DNA of 64,000 nucleotides from Sneathiella sp. HT1-7. Lineage in GTDB: Bacteria > Pseudomonadota > Alphaproteobacteria > Sneathiellales > Sneathiellaceae. Positions 63,334 through 64,000 of the stretch are shown piece after piece (positions within the stretch are counted from its first letter, which is position 1; every line of letters starts with the position of its first letter). The DNA lies in assembly GCF_020731145.1 (NCBI RefSeq), contig NZ_JAJFZN010000003.1:682001-746000 (forward strand), read 5' to 3'. The translations under genes and the position numbers were made by a program. The notes beneath the pieces were generated by a model that worked only from the letters and a program-made list of their open reading frames with translations, was not told the origin of the DNA and made no database searches.

Positions 63334-63355
63334 AATGCGGCCTATATGCCGCATT
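63334..63355 (+). terminator. Terminator-like hairpin just upstream of alaS (possible attenuator)
   Basis: Arms AATGCGGC (63334-63341) and GCCGCATT (63348-63355) with a 6-base loop are followed by a T run to 63358. On the plus strand it has the form of an intrinsic terminator and ends about 27 bases before the alaS ATG. No plus-strand gene lies upstream within the window that would need it, so attenuation of alaS is a possibility. Confidence 0.55.
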
Positions 63356-63366
63356 TTTCTGCTTAG

Positions 63367-64000
<634 letters not shown>

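Overview
The window reads as chromosomal DNA of a heterotrophic, probably marine alphaproteobacterium. This rests on gene content: heterotetrameric sarcosine oxidase, a non-pyrrolysine MttB-family methyltransferase with a RamA/RACo-like activator, glutathione-dependent formaldehyde oxidation, a CpaA-F/TadB-G pilus locus, and a MoxR/CoxE-type pair. I cannot name a genus. Coding density is high, with many ATGA start/stop couplings and several tail-to-tail gene pairs whose stop codons overlap. I saw no rRNA, tRNA, CRISPR array, insertion sequence, prophage or broken gene.

Layout. 1-10.6 kb: C-terminus of a corrinoid:tetrahydrofolate methyltransferase, an ATP-dependent corrinoid activator, a GlxA/GbdR-like AraC regulator, formate-THF ligase and soxBDAG. 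10.7-20.3 kb: an inositol-monophosphatase-type phosphatase, then a catabolic-looking set: glutamine-synthetase-like ligase, GNAT, MocR regulator, Fe(II)/2-oxoglutarate dioxygenase, class I glutamine-amidotransferase-like hydrolase, DeoR repressor, aldehyde dehydrogenase and iron alcohol dehydrogenase. 20.4-23.5 kb: Na/phosphate cotransporter-like protein, glycerophosphodiesterase, uracil-DNA glycosylase. 23.6-29.9 kb: a Liv/Urt-type ABC importer with a divergent Tat-signal binding protein, a cysteine hydrolase and an alpha/beta hydrolase. 29.9-35.1 kb: S-formylglutathione hydrolase, glutathione-dependent formaldehyde dehydrogenase, MtnA, a DenD-like dehydrogenase and an unrecognised 354-residue protein. 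35.2-38.8 kb: paaABCDE. 38.8-44.6 kb: a small secreted protein, an MttB-family methyltransferase and two flavin demethylases. 44.9-59.0 kb: a Bax-like glucosaminidase, a glycosyltransferase and a complete Tad/Flp pilus locus. 59.0-63.2 kb: DUF1853, TauE/SafE, a VWA protein and a MoxR ATPase. From 63.4 kb: the start of alaS, which runs off the window.

The clearest shared theme is methylated-amine and one-carbon metabolism. An MttB-family protein could remove a first methyl group from a quaternary amine, using a corrinoid protein (not in the window), the THF methyltransferase and the reductive activator. Dimethylglycine dehydrogenase-like and sarcosine oxidase enzymes would remove the remaining methyl groups. 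Formaldehyde or one-carbon-THF would then go through AdhC/S-formylglutathione hydrolase and Fhs. The pieces lie in clusters about 30 kb apart.

The best candidates for something less described are: (i) the 11.5-20.3 kb set, which looks like a gamma-glutamylation pathway with a TauD-type dioxygenase where PuuB would stand; (ii) the unrecognised protein translationally coupled to the DenD-like gene; (iii) arginine-rich tails on three proteins of the putative methyl-transfer system; and (iv) regulatory structures around flp, paaA, the ABC importer and alaS. All functions are inferred from reading motifs and context; no search was run.
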